The translations under genes were made by a program, and so were the position numbers. Below the pieces are notes generated by a model that worked only from the letters and a program-made list of their open reading frames with translations, had not been told where the DNA came from and ran no database searches. 64,000 bases of DNA, from NCBI RefSeq assembly GCF_023823685.1, contig NZ_JAMXBF010000008.1, forward strand, positions 1-64,000, written 5' to 3'. Shown in pieces: positions 42,027-51,168 of this stretch; positions within the stretch are counted from its first letter, which is position 1; every line of letters begins with the position of its first letter. Source of the stretch: Pseudomonas subflava. GTDB taxonomy: Bacteria > Pseudomonadota > Gammaproteobacteria > Pseudomonadales > Pseudomonadaceae.

Positions 42027-42959
42027 ATGACCCTCACCGAACTGCGCTACATCGTCACGCTCGCCCAGGAACAGCACTTCGGCCGCGCCGCCGAACGCTG
42101 CCACGTCAGCCAGCCGACCCTGTCGGTCGGCGTGAAGAAGCTGGAAGACGAGCTCGGCGTGCTGATCTTCGAGCGCAGCAAGAGCGCGGTGCGCCTGACC
42201 CCGGTCGGCGAGGGTATCGTCACCCAGGCGCAGAAGGTGCTGGAGCAGGCCCAGGGCATCCGTGAGCTGGCCCAGGCCGGCAAGAATCAGCTGGCCGCAC
42301 CGCTGAAGATCGGCGCCATCTACACCGTCGGTCCCTACCTGTTCCCCCACCTGATTCCGCAGTTGCACCGGGTCGCCCCGCAGATGCCGCTGTACATCGA
42401 AGAGAACTTCACCCACATCCTGCGCGACAAGCTGCGCACCGGCGAGCTGGACGCGATCATCATCGCCCTGCCGTTCCAGGAAGCCGACGTGCTGACCAAG
42501 CCGCTGTACGACGAGCCCTTCTTCGCCCTGCTGCCGGCAGGCCATCCCTGGGCCGAGCGCGACACCATCGACAAGGAAATGCTCAACGACAAGAGCCTGC
42601 TGCTGCTTGGCGAGGGCCACTGCTTCCGCGACCAGGTGCTCGAAGCCTGCCCGTCGCTGCGCAAGGGCGGCGAAGACGCGGCCAAGCACACCACGGTGGA
42701 GTCCAGTTCGCTGGAGACCATCCGCCACATGGTCGCCTCCGGCCTGGGCATCTCTATCCTGCCGTTCTCCGCGGTCGACAGCCACCACTACGCCCCGGGC
42801 GTGATCGAGGTGCGCCCGCTCACCGCACCGGCGCCGTTCCGCACCGTGGCCATCGCCTGGCGCGCCAGCTTCCCGCGGCCCAAGGCCATCGAGGTGCTGG
42901 CCGACTCGATCCGCCTGTGCTCGGTGGCGCGCCCCCAGGGTGAAGCCATTCCGGCATGA
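42027..42959 (+). CDS. oxyR: Hydrogen peroxide sensor and regulator OxyR
   Basis: 310 residues, LysR family. Helix-turn-helix at the N-terminus (LRYIVTLAQEQHFGRAAERCHVSQPTLS region). The redox pair is present: Cys in GEGHCFRDQVLEAC near residues 199 and 208, which form a disulfide on peroxide exposure. ATG at 42027; the frame opens nine codons earlier, which would put the start before the predicted transcription start region. Overlaps recG by four bases, the conserved oxyR-recG pair. Confidence 0.95.
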   Translation: MTLTELRYIVTLAQEQHFGRAAERCHVSQPTLSVGVKKLEDELGVLIFERSKSAVRLTPVGEGIVTQAQKVLEQAQGIRELAQAGKNQLAAPLKIGAIYTVGPYLFPHLIPQLHRVAPQMPLYIEENFTHILRDKLRTGELDAIIIALPFQEADVLTKPLYDEPFFALLPAGHPWAERDTIDKEMLNDKSLLLLGEGHCFRDQVLEACPSLRKGGEDAAKHTTVESSSLETIRHMVASGLGISILPFSAVDSHHYAPGVIEVRPLTAPAPFRTVAIAWRASFPRPKAIEVLADSIRLCSVARPQGEAIPA

Positions 42960-45031
42960 CCGAACTGGCGCAGGTCCCGGTCACCGCGCTGAAGGGCGTC
43001 GGTGATGCGCTGGCCGAGAAGCTGGGCAAGGTCGGACTGGAGAGCCTGCAGGACGTGCTGTTCCACCTGCCGCTGCGCTACCAGGACCGCACCCGCATCA
43101 CCCCGATCGGTGCGCTGCGTCCGGGCCAGGACGCGGTGGTCGAGGGCGTGGTGGCCGGCGCCGACGTCGCCATGGGCCGCCGCCGCAGCCTGCTGGTACG
43201 CCTGCAGGACGGCACCGGCACCCTGTCCCTGCGCTTCTTCCACTTCAGCCAGGCGCAGAAGGACGGCCTCAAGCGCGGCACCGCCCTGCGCTGCTACGGC
43301 GAAGTGCGCCCCGGCGCCACCGGCCTGGAGATCTACCACCCGGAATATCGCGCCCAGAGCGGCGACGAACCGGCGCCGGTGGAACAGACCCTGACGCCCA
43401 TCTATCCGACCACCGAGGGCCTGACCCAGCAGCGCCTGCGTCAGCTCAGCCAGCAGGCCCTGGCCCGTCTGGGACCCCACAGCCTGCCGGACTGGCTACC
43501 GGCCGAACTGGCCCGCGACTATCAGCTGGGCCCGCTGGACCAGGCGATCCGCTACCTGCACCGGCCGCCGCCGGATGCCGACGTGGACGAGTTGGCCGAA
43601 GGCCGGCACTGGGCCCAGCACCGCCTGGCCTTCGAGGAATTGTTGACCCACCAGCTGTCGCTGCAGCGCCTGCGCGAGCAGGTGCGCGCCCAGCAGGCGC
43701 CGACGCTGCCGCTGGCCAAGCGCTTGCCGCAGTTGTTCCTGCAGAACCTCGGCTTCGCCCCTACCGGCGCGCAGCAGCGGGTCGGCGCGGAGATCGCCTA
43801 CGACCTGTCCCAGGCCGAGCCCATGCTGCGCCTGGTGCAGGGCGACGTCGGCGCCGGCAAGACCGTAGTCGCGGCCTTGGCCGCCCTGCAGGCGCTGGAG
43901 GCCGGCTACCAGGTGGCGCTGATGGCGCCGACCGAGATCCTCGCCGAGCAGCACTTCCTCAACTTCAGCAAATGGCTGCAGCCGCTCGGCATCGAGGTCG
44001 CTTGGCTGGCCGGCAAGCTCAAGGGCAAGGCGCGCGCCACGGCGCTGGAGCAGATCGCCGGCGGCGCGCCAATGGTGGTCGGCACCCACGCGCTGTTCCA
44101 GGACGAGGTGCGCTTTTCCAAGCTCGCGTTGGTGATCATCGACGAGCAGCACCGCTTCGGCGTGCAGCAGCGCCTGGCGCTGCGCCAGAAGGGCATCGAC
44201 GGCCGCCTGTGCCCGCATCAGCTGATCATGACCGCCACGCCGATCCCGCGAACCCTGGCGATGAGCGCCTACGCCGACCTCGACACCTCGATCCTCGACG
44301 AACTGCCGCCCGGTCGCACCCCGGTGAACACCCTGGTGATCGCCGACAGCCGCCGCATTGAAGTCGTCGAGCGGGTCCGCGCCGCCTGCCGCGAGGGGCG
44401 CCAGGCCTATTGGGTATGCACCCTGATCGAGGAATCCGAGGAACTGACCTGCCAGGCCGCCGAGACCAGCTTCGAGGAACTCTCCAGCGCACTGGGCGAG
44501 CTGCGCGTGGGCTTGATCCACGGGCGCATGAAGCCGGCCGAAAAGGCCGCGGTGATGGACGCGTTCAAACGCAACGAACTGCAGCTGCTGGTGGCGACCA
44601 CGGTGATCGAGGTGGGCGTCGACGTGCCCAATGCCAGCCTGATGATCATCGAGAACCCCGAGCGCCTGGGCCTGGCCCAGCTGCACCAGCTGCGCGGCCG
44701 GGTCGGCCGCGGCAGCGCCGCCAGCCACTGTGTGCTGCTCTACCATGCGCCTCTGTCGCAGCTCGGGCGCGAGCGCCTGGGCATCATGCGCGAGACCTGC
44801 GACGGCTTCGTCATCGCCGAAAAGGACCTGGAGCTGCGCGGCCCCGGCGAGATGCTCGGCACACGCCAGACCGGCCTGCTGCAGTTCAAGGTCGCCGACC
44901 TGATGCGCGACGCGGATCTTTTGCCGGACGTGCGCGAGGCGGCGCAAGAGCTACTGGCACGCTGGCCGCAGCACGTCGCGCCGCTGCTGGAGCGCTGGTT
45001 GCGGCATGGCCAGCAATACGGTCAAGTGTGA
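42956..45031 (+). CDS. recG: ATP-dependent DNA helicase RecG
   Basis: 691 residues. Wedge/OB domain (about 60-150; LPLRYQDRT), then superfamily 2 helicase motifs: Walker A GDVGAGKTVVA (near 297), IIDEQHRFG (DEQH box, near 396), TATPIPRT, and motif VI QLRGRVGRG. It remodels stalled forks, Holliday junctions and R-loops. Translationally coupled to oxyR. Confidence 0.96.
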   Translation: MTELAQVPVTALKGVGDALAEKLGKVGLESLQDVLFHLPLRYQDRTRITPIGALRPGQDAVVEGVVAGADVAMGRRRSLLVRLQDGTGTLSLRFFHFSQAQKDGLKRGTALRCYGEVRPGATGLEIYHPEYRAQSGDEPAPVEQTLTPIYPTTEGLTQQRLRQLSQQALARLGPHSLPDWLPAELARDYQLGPLDQAIRYLHRPPPDADVDELAEGRHWAQHRLAFEELLTHQLSLQRLREQVRAQQAPTLPLAKRLPQLFLQNLGFAPTGAQQRVGAEIAYDLSQAEPMLRLVQGDVGAGKTVVAALAALQALEAGYQVALMAPTEILAEQHFLNFSKWLQPLGIEVAWLAGKLKGKARATALEQIAGGAPMVVGTHALFQDEVRFSKLALVIIDEQHRFGVQQRLALRQKGIDGRLCPHQLIMTATPIPRTLAMSAYADLDTSILDELPPGRTPVNTLVIADSRRIEVVERVRAACREGRQAYWVCTLIEESEELTCQAAETSFEELSSALGELRVGLIHGRMKPAEKAAVMDAFKRNELQLLVATTVIEVGVDVPNASLMIIENPERLGLAQLHQLRGRVGRGSAASHCVLLYHAPLSQLGRERLGIMRETCDGFVIAEKDLELRGPGEMLGTRQTGLLQFKVADLMRDADLLPDVREAAQELLARWPQHVAPLLERWLRHGQQYGQV

Positions 45032-45133
45032 CTTGTCGCACGGAATGCCGTTGATCGCCCGTCCGGCGACCGAGCGGACTCGGCGAGGGGGTGGTTATAC
45101 TGCCCGAGAGCAGTTTTCTACCGGATGTCGCCC

Positions 45134-46546
45134 ATGACCGAAGTCGCCCTCGCCCCCGATTCCGCCCCTCGCCCGCCCGCGGTGATCCTGCAGCTCCTCG
45201 AGAAACTCGGCGTTCCCTGCCACATCCGCCACGATCACCCCGCCCACCCGGCCGCTCGCCGCGTGCAGGCCGCACTGCTGGAAGACGCGGTCGGCGCCCT
45301 GCTGGTGCTGTTCCCGCAGAACCAGCTGATCGACCTCAACCGCCTGGCCGAGCTGACCGGCCGCCGCCTCACCGCGGTCCGTCCCGAGCGCATGGAGCGC
45401 ATGCTGGCCAAGCACAGCCTCGGCCTGCTGCCGGCGCTGCCGCCGCTGACCAGCTCGCCCTGCCTGTACGACGAACGCCTGCTGGACGAGCCGAGCGTGC
45501 TGGTGGAATCCGGCCAGTCCGGCGTGCTGCTGGAGATCGACAGCGAGCACTACAAGTCGGTGCTCCTGGCCAAGGCCAGTGCCGCGCGCTTCGGCCAGCC
45601 GCTGGCCGGCATCCGCCTCAACCTCAACCGCCCGGACGACGACCGCGCCGAGATCACCCAGGCGGTGCAGGCCTTCACCGCCCGACGCATCCAGCAGCGC
45701 CTCGAGGAGACCATCGAGATTCCGCCGCTGCCGGAAACCGCGCAGAAGATCATCAAGCTGCGCGTCGACCCGGACGCCACCGTCGACGACATCACCGGCG
45801 TGGTCGAGACCGACCCGGCGCTGGCCGCCCAGGTGGTCAGCTGGGCCGCCTCGCCCTACTACGCCGCGCCGGGCAAGATCCGCTCCGTGGAAGACGCCAT
45901 CGTCCGCGTGCTGGGCTTCGACCTGGTGATCAACCTGGCCCTCGGCCTGGCCCTCGGCAAGACGCTGAGCCTGCCCAAGGACCAGCCGCAGCAGGCCACG
46001 CCGTACTGGCAACAGGCGATCTACACCGCCGCCATCATCGAGGGGCTGACCCGCGCCATGCCGCGGGCCCAGCGCCCCGAGGCGGGTCTGACCTACCTCG
46101 CCGGGCTGCTGCACAACTTCGGCTACCTGGTGCTGGCCCACGTGTTCCCGCCGCACTTCTCACTGATCTGCCGGCACCTGGAAGTCAATCCACATCTGCC
46201 GGCCGGCTATGTCGAGCAGCACCTGCTGGGCATCACCCGCGAACAGATCGGCGCCTGGCTGATGCGCTTCTGGGACATGCCGGAAGAACTGGCCACCGCC
46301 CTGCGCTTCCAGCATGACCCGGACTACGACGGCGCCCACGCCGCCTACCCCAACCTGGTGTGCCTGGCGGTCAACCTGCTGCGCAGCCGCGGCATCGGCA
46401 GCGGCCCCCAGCACGAACTGCCGGACGCCCTGTTCGAGCGCCTGGGCATCAGCCGCGAGAAGGCCGAGGACGCGCTGAACAAGGTGCTGCAGGCGGAAGT
46501 GGCGCTGCGCGAGCTGGCCTCGCAATTCAATCACTCGCCGCATTGA
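45134..46546 (+). CDS. YbaK-domain and HDOD-domain fusion protein
   Basis: 470 residues. The N-terminal part (about 12-150) resembles YbaK/ProX aminoacyl-tRNA deacylases (ILQLLEKLGVPCHIRHDHPAH, DAVGALLVLFPQNQLIDLNRL), and the C-terminal part (about 195-430) is an HDOD domain (IPPLPETAQKIIKLRVDPDATVDDI, GLLHNFGYLVL). HDOD proteins are signalling modules without intact HD catalysis. PA5346 is of this type. Start ATG 45134 chosen over 45125; neither has a strong ribosome site. Promoter and role unknown. Confidence 0.82.
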   Translation: MTEVALAPDSAPRPPAVILQLLEKLGVPCHIRHDHPAHPAARRVQAALLEDAVGALLVLFPQNQLIDLNRLAELTGRRLTAVRPERMERMLAKHSLGLLPALPPLTSSPCLYDERLLDEPSVLVESGQSGVLLEIDSEHYKSVLLAKASAARFGQPLAGIRLNLNRPDDDRAEITQAVQAFTARRIQQRLEETIEIPPLPETAQKIIKLRVDPDATVDDITGVVETDPALAAQVVSWAASPYYAAPGKIRSVEDAIVRVLGFDLVINLALGLALGKTLSLPKDQPQQATPYWQQAIYTAAIIEGLTRAMPRAQRPEAGLTYLAGLLHNFGYLVLAHVFPPHFSLICRHLEVNPHLPAGYVEQHLLGITREQIGAWLMRFWDMPEELATALRFQHDPDYDGAHAAYPNLVCLAVNLLRSRGIGSGPQHELPDALFERLGISREKAEDALNKVLQAEVALRELASQFNHSPH

Positions 46547-46561
46547 TCGAACTGCGCATGA

Positions 46562-46585
46562 AAAAGGGGCCCTCGGGCCCCTTTT
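46562..46585. terminator. Bidirectional intrinsic terminator
   Basis: AAAAGGGGCCC (46562-46572) and GGGCCCCTTTT (46575-46585) pair perfectly, giving T-runs on both strands. It serves the YbaK-HDOD gene and the convergent gene at 46587. Confidence 0.85.
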
Positions 46586-46586
46586 C

Positions 46587-47315
46587 TCATTTCAGCGTGG
46601 CGCGTCGCGCGGCGAAGACCTGTGGCAGCGCCGCCACGCTGGCCTCCAGCACCGCACGCAGCGGCGCCTGCTCGTAGAGCGCCGCATAGTCGCCGAGCCG
46701 GTCGCTGGGCGTCTGGCGGTAGGCGTAGAGCATGAAGGCCTCGATGCCCTTGGCGCTGGACTCGCGCAGCGGCGCGCGCTGGGCGGCGGTCTGTTCGGCC
46801 AACGCCTGCTCGTCGAGGTCGCCGCCACGGGCACGCAACGCCAGCAGGGCCTGGGTCTTGCCCACTTCGTAGCGCAGCAGGGTGGCCAGCTCGGTGGTGT
46901 GGGCGGCCTTGTCCAGGCGCCGCACCAACTCCACGCGCTTGCCCAGCGGCGGGCGCTCCTGCAACTGCTGGCGATAGGTGGCCAGGCCGCCGTCGTCGCC
47001 AACCGCACGCTCGGCGGCGGTGAAGTGCTGGGCCAGCGGGCTCTCCAGCAACGCCAGGGCCTGCCGCGACTGCTCCGGCTTGAGCCTGGATGCCACGTGC
47101 TTGGCCAGGTCGGCGCACAGCGGGCCGGCCGCAAAGGCCTGGCCCAGGGCCTTCTGCTGCTCGGCATTCATGCCACGCTGCAGCAACGGAGCGGTCTGCT
47201 CGCAGAGCAGCTTGACGCCGGCCAGGTCGAGCACCCGCTCGAGGGTGGCATCGGCCGCACGCACGGGAGCCGACAGCACGAGCAGGGCGGCGGTGAAGAG
47301 GGGAGCGAGACGCAT
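46587..47315 (-). CDS. Uncharacterised secreted protein
   Basis: 242 residues with a signal peptide (LFTAALLVLSAPVRA, cleavage near residue 20). The mature protein is Ala/Leu/Arg-rich and looks all-helical. It contains two cysteines (KLLCEQ, GPLCADL) that could pair. I do not recognise a domain. It uses the bidirectional terminator and is downstream of the SCP2-like gene on the same strand with a 68-base gap. Confidence 0.7.
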   Translation of the reverse strand: MRLAPLFTAALLVLSAPVRAADATLERVLDLAGVKLLCEQTAPLLQRGMNAEQQKALGQAFAAGPLCADLAKHVASRLKPEQSRQALALLESPLAQHFTAAERAVGDDGGLATYRQQLQERPPLGKRVELVRRLDKAAHTTELATLLRYEVGKTQALLALRARGGDLDEQALAEQTAAQRAPLRESSAKGIEAFMLYAYRQTPSDRLGDYAALYEQAPLRAVLEASVAALPQVFAARRATLK

Positions 47316-47383
47316 GGGACGGTTCCGTGGAAAAGGCTCAGCCTAGCCAAGGGGCCGGCGGCGGACCAGAGCGGGAAAGCGGC

Positions 47384-47782
47384 TCAGGCCGCTTTCTTGA
47401 TCTCGGTCTTCTTTTTCTTCTTCGGCACCACGTGCTTGAGCAGGCCCTGGAACCAGATGACCAGCGCCGGGTTGCCCTGGATCTGGATGTCCTTGTTCTG
47501 GATGCCCTGCATGAAGGCCAGCTGCTTGTTCTTGGCGTTCATGGTGGCGAAGCCGTAGGCCGCGTCCTTGAAGCCAATGGCGAAGGCCGGTTCACGTGCC
47601 GCGCCAGCGTGGCTGGTGACGCGCTTGTCTTGGATGCGGTAGTGGCGGGCGACCTTGCCGTCGAGGGTGTGCAGCTGGAACACCAGCGCCTTGCCCTCCA
47701 GTTGCTGCTGGAACTCGGCATTGGTACGACTGGCCTTGGCCATCAGGCGGCCCAGCATCCAGAGGAGAAAGCGGAATTTCAT
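47384..47782 (-). CDS. SCP2 sterol-binding-like small protein
   Basis: 132 residues. The segment FQQQLEGKALVFQLHTLDGKVARHYRIQ with FAIGFKDAAYGFATM and the QIQGNPALVIWFQGLLKHV end has the layout of an SCP2-type lipid-binding domain; assignment is moderate. The tail is strongly basic (six Lys in a row region). ATG at 47782 follows GAGGAGA; the open frame further upstream is low-complexity and not credible. Ligand unknown. Confidence 0.65.
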   Translation of the reverse strand: MKFRFLLWMLGRLMAKASRTNAEFQQQLEGKALVFQLHTLDGKVARHYRIQDKRVTSHAGAAREPAFAIGFKDAAYGFATMNAKNKQLAFMQGIQNKDIQIQGNPALVIWFQGLLKHVVPKKKKKTEIKKAA

Positions 47783-47918
47783 GGCGCGCGGCCTCGAGGT
47801 GGTGAAATCGGCGGCGCATTGTAGCGGATGGCGCGGGGCACTACATCCCGTCTGGCGGGCGGCCTGCGCACTGGAAAGGGGGAGGCCCGGAGCCCCTAGA
47901 CTCCGGGCCGGGACTTGC

Positions 47919-48191
47919 TCAGTTGACGGCGTCGCGCAGGGACTTGCCCGGTTTGAACGCCACGGTGTTGCTGGCCTTGATCTTGACCGGGGCGCCGGTC
48001 TGCGGGTTCTTGCCGGTACGGGCACCGCGGTGGCGCTGCAGGAAGGTGCCGAAGCCGACCAGAGTGACGCTGTCCTTGCGGTTCAGCGCGCTGGTGATTT
48101 CTTCGAGCACGGCGTTGAGTACGCGGTTGGCCTGGTCTTTGGTCAGATCAGCCTTTTCGGCAATTGCCGCGGCGAGTTCAGGTTTGCGCAT
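47919..48191 (-). CDS. HU-family DNA-binding protein
   Basis: 90 residues, full HU/IHF fold: KPELAAAIAEKADLTKDQANRVLNAV helical part, VTLVGFGTF, and the DNA arm GARTGKNPQTGAPVKIKAS with the conserved RNP-like proline. Nucleoid protein bending DNA. Matches PA5348, an HU paralogue distinct from HupB. Spacer to rubredoxin on the right holds a hairpin (48427-48451). Confidence 0.93.
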   Translation of the reverse strand: MRKPELAAAIAEKADLTKDQANRVLNAVLEEITSALNRKDSVTLVGFGTFLQRHRGARTGKNPQTGAPVKIKASNTVAFKPGKSLRDAVN

Positions 48192-48426
48192 AGATGCCTC
48201 TTTGACGGTTTGTTGTTGTTGTGTCCGTGCTGTCCGTCCAGAACAGCGCCAAAGGCGCCGCAACGGCTCTGCGCTGCGGCAGACTCGGGGAGAATGGCAC
48301 GCCATCCCGCACCGCGCCAGTAGCCCCGAGCCGTTTGCCGGGCGGATAACAGGACGATCACGACAGAACAGCCGCCGTTTCGGCCAGAAGCTGATCGATG
48401 CTCCGATTGTGCCCCGCCGAAAACGC

Positions 48427-48451
48427 CGACGGCGACCCAAGGGCCGCCGTC
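48427..48451 (-). terminator. Possible terminator of the rubredoxin gene
   Basis: GACGGCG (48427-48433) and CGCCGTC (near 48445-48451) pair perfectly; on the minus strand the stem is followed by GGCGTTTTCGG, a weak T-run. It lies 22 bases after the rubredoxin stop. Confidence 0.45.
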
Positions 48452-48472
48452 GCGTGAATCGAGTTCGGTGAA

Positions 48473-48640
48473 TCAGCCGATCTCGATCATCTCGAAGTCG
48501 GCCTTGCCGACGCCGCAGTCGGGGCACAGCCAATCGGCCGGGACGTCCTCCCAGCGGGTGCCGGGGGCGATACCGTCGTCGGGCCAGCCCAGGCTCTCGT
48601 CGTAGACCAGTCCGCAGACCACACATTGCCACTTCTTCAT
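48473..48640 (-). CDS. Rubredoxin
   Basis: 55 residues, one iron site from two cysteine pairs: [10 protein letters not shown] (Cys6, Cys9) and CPDCG (Cys39, Cys42). Start [10 protein letters not shown] and the [18 protein letters not shown] stretch are classic. Small electron carrier, in Pseudomonas linked to alkane hydroxylation and peroxide defence. P. aeruginosa has rubA2-rubA1-rubB here; only one rubredoxin is present in this window and no rubredoxin reductase. ATG at 48640 preceded by GAGG. A terminated leader precedes it. Confidence 0.95.
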   Translation of the reverse strand: MKKWQCVVCGLVYDESLGWPDDGIAPGTRWEDVPADWLCPDCGVGKADFEMIEIG

Positions 48641-48675
48641 GCTCTACCTCATCGCGGGCGGAGGTTGCCCTGGTT

Positions 48676-48763
48676 AAAAAATCGCTGGGAGCGATCTTTA
48701 ACGTCGCCTTGGGCGACGGCCCTGTAAGGGTGGCCGCCGGGGATGACGGGCCATCAAAAATCA
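48676..48763 (-). ncRNA. Candidate short RNA or attenuator leader before the rubredoxin gene
   Basis: A likely promoter (48770-48798) would start an RNA of about 88 bases near 48763. It holds four small stem-loops: GATG/CATC (48755-48742), CCCT/AGGG (48730-48720), GTCGCC/GGCGAC (48717-48703) and ATCGCT/AGCGAT (48695-48681). The last is followed by six T residues (48681-48676), an intrinsic terminator 36 bases before the rubredoxin ATG. This is either a small RNA gene or an attenuated leader. Confidence 0.45.
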
Positions 48764-48769
48764 GCAGGC

Positions 48770-48798
48770 TTTGTACTGATATGGACGCCCCAGTGCAA
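48770..48798 (-). promoter_or_regulatory. Candidate promoter of the rubredoxin leader
   Basis: Minus strand TTGCAC (48798-48793), 17-base spacer, TACAAA (48775-48770); a good sigma-70 pair for a GC-rich region. Confidence 0.5.
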
Positions 48799-48863
48799 GT
48801 GTCCGTCGCACACCCTTCGTCGTGCTAAGCTCGCCGCCGTCTCAGGTCGCCGAAGCCGTTGTC

Positions 48864-49409
48864 GTGCCTCCCTCCCTCGCCCATCCACCGCGCTGGCTCA
48901 GCGCCGCCCAACTGCATCCGGTACCCACGCCGCTGCTGCGTAACTGGTTGTTCGACCAGGGCTCGCTGACTCGCCGCCTCACCACCCTCAGTGCCGACCG
49001 CTTCGCCGTGCAGCCACTGCAGCAGGGCTGGCAGGTGCTGCGCGCCGATGAATGCGCGGCGCTGCGGGTGCCGGCCGGCAGCATGGGCTGGGTGCGCGAG
49101 GTGTTCCTGCTCGGCATCGGCCAGCCCTGGGTGTTCGCCCGCAGCGTGGCCGCGCGCCAGGCGTTGGAAGGCTCCGGCTTCGAACTGGGCAAGCTGGGCA
49201 GCCGCTCCCTCGGCGAGCTGCTGTTCAGTGACCGCGCCTTCACCCGCGGCGAGCTGCATGCCTGCCGCTATCCGGCCGCTTGGCTACCGCCACAGGTGCG
49301 CGCCGAACAGCTCTGGGGGCGTCGCTCGTGCTTCCGCCGCGACGGTCTTGGCGTACTGGTGGCCGAGGTGTTCCTCCCGGCGTTCTGGGATCACGCGGCC
49401 GAGAACTAG
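48864..49409 (+). CDS. ubiC: Chorismate pyruvate-lyase UbiC
   Basis: 181 residues from the GTG at 48864. [20 protein letters not shown] and LGELLFSD, then RRSCFRRDG, are UbiC features. It removes pyruvate from chorismate to give 4-hydroxybenzoate, the first ubiquinone step. The start is uncertain: no ribosome site stands out, and an in-frame ATG 14 codons upstream exists. Precedes ubiA by 59 bases. Confidence 0.9.
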   Translation: MPPSLAHPPRWLSAAQLHPVPTPLLRNWLFDQGSLTRRLTTLSADRFAVQPLQQGWQVLRADECAALRVPAGSMGWVREVFLLGIGQPWVFARSVAARQALEGSGFELGKLGSRSLGELLFSDRAFTRGELHACRYPAAWLPPQVRAEQLWGRRSCFRRDGLGVLVAEVFLPAFWDHAAEN

Positions 49410-49468
49410 CGCCGCCTGCATTTCACGCATGCTCTTATAATCGGCGCACCCGGACCGGAGACCCGCCG

Positions 49469-50362
49469 ATGTACCAATCTTTCCTGCTCGCCCTCAATCG
49501 CCTACACCCGCGCACCTGGGACTTCGTCCAGCTGATGCGCCTGGAGAAGCCCATCGGCATCTACCTGCTGCTGTGGCCGACGCTGTGGGCGCTGTGGGTG
49601 GCCAGCAAGGGTCTGCCGGATATGGGCCTGCTGCTGATCTTCGTGTTCGGCACCCTGTTCATGCGCGCCGCCGGCTGCGTGATCAACGACTACGCCGACC
49701 GCCACTTCGACGGCCATGTGGCGCGCACACGGGCGCGGCCGATGGCCGATGGCAGGGTGACCGAGCGCGAGGCGCTGGCGCTGTTCGCCGTGCTGGTGGG
49801 GATGAGCTTCGTGCTGGTGCTGTTCACCAACCTGACCACCATCCTGCTGTCGTTCGGCGGCCTGGCCCTGGCCGCCTGCTACCCCTTCATGAAGCGCTAC
49901 ACCTATTACCCGCAGGTGGTATTGGGCGCAGCCTTCTCCTGGGGCATGCCGATGGCCTTCAGCGCGGTGACCGGCGAGCTGCCGCCGCCCGAGGCCTGGC
50001 TGCTGTACATCGCCAACCTGCTGTGGACGGTGGCCTACGACACCTACTACGCGATGACCGACCGCGAGGACGACCTGCAGATCGGCGTGAAGTCCACCGC
50101 CATTCTGTTCGGCGGGGCCGACCGCATCATCATCCTCGCCCTGCAGGGCCTCGCCCTGCTGTGCCTGGCCATGGCCGGCGCGCGCTTCAGCCTGGGTATC
50201 TGGTTCCTGCTCGGCCTGCTCGGCGCCGCCGCCTGCTTCGCCTGGGAATTCTGGTACACCCGCGACCGCGACCCGCAGAAATGCTTCGCCGCCTTCCTGC
50301 ACAACCACTGGGCCGGGCTGGCGATCCTGCTGGGCATCGTTGTCGACTTCGCGCTGCGTTGA
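49469..50362 (+). CDS. ubiA: 4-hydroxybenzoate octaprenyltransferase UbiA
   Basis: 297 residues, about eight to nine membrane helices. Prenyl-diphosphate motifs: NDYADRHFD (near residue 72-80) and the second Asp-rich [13 protein letters not shown] (near 190-202). Adds the polyprenyl chain to 4-hydroxybenzoate for ubiquinone. ATG at 49469; conserved ubiC-ubiA pair. Confidence 0.96.
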   Translation: MYQSFLLALNRLHPRTWDFVQLMRLEKPIGIYLLLWPTLWALWVASKGLPDMGLLLIFVFGTLFMRAAGCVINDYADRHFDGHVARTRARPMADGRVTEREALALFAVLVGMSFVLVLFTNLTTILLSFGGLALAACYPFMKRYTYYPQVVLGAAFSWGMPMAFSAVTGELPPPEAWLLYIANLLWTVAYDTYYAMTDREDDLQIGVKSTAILFGGADRIIILALQGLALLCLAMAGARFSLGIWFLLGLLGAAACFAWEFWYTRDRDPQKCFAAFLHNHWAGLAILLGIVVDFALR

Positions 50363-50380
50363 AAGGTGGCTGCCGCAGGG

Positions 50381-50398
50381 CTGTCACATCGCTGCAAT
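50381..50398 (+). promoter_or_regulatory. Pho box before phoB
   Basis: CTGTCACATCGCTGCAATA region: CTGTCAC (50381-50387), four bases, CTGCAAT (50392-50398), the 7-4-7 layout of a PhoB site (consensus CTGTCAT repeated). A possible -10 (TATCTA, 50407-50412) follows at the expected distance, indicating PhoB autoactivation. Confidence 0.75.
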
Positions 50399-50447
50399 AA
50401 TTCCGTTATCTAATGCGGCGCAGACAGAACGACCCGAGGCTCGACCC

Positions 50448-51137
<690 letters not shown>

Positions 51138-51168
51138 TCCCGCTCCGCTCAGACTAAGGAAGCGCTAG

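Noticed and set aside
47783-48025. N-terminal extension of the SCP2-like gene
   Set aside because: Arg/Pro/Ser-rich low complexity; the ATG at 47782 has GAGGAGA upstream.
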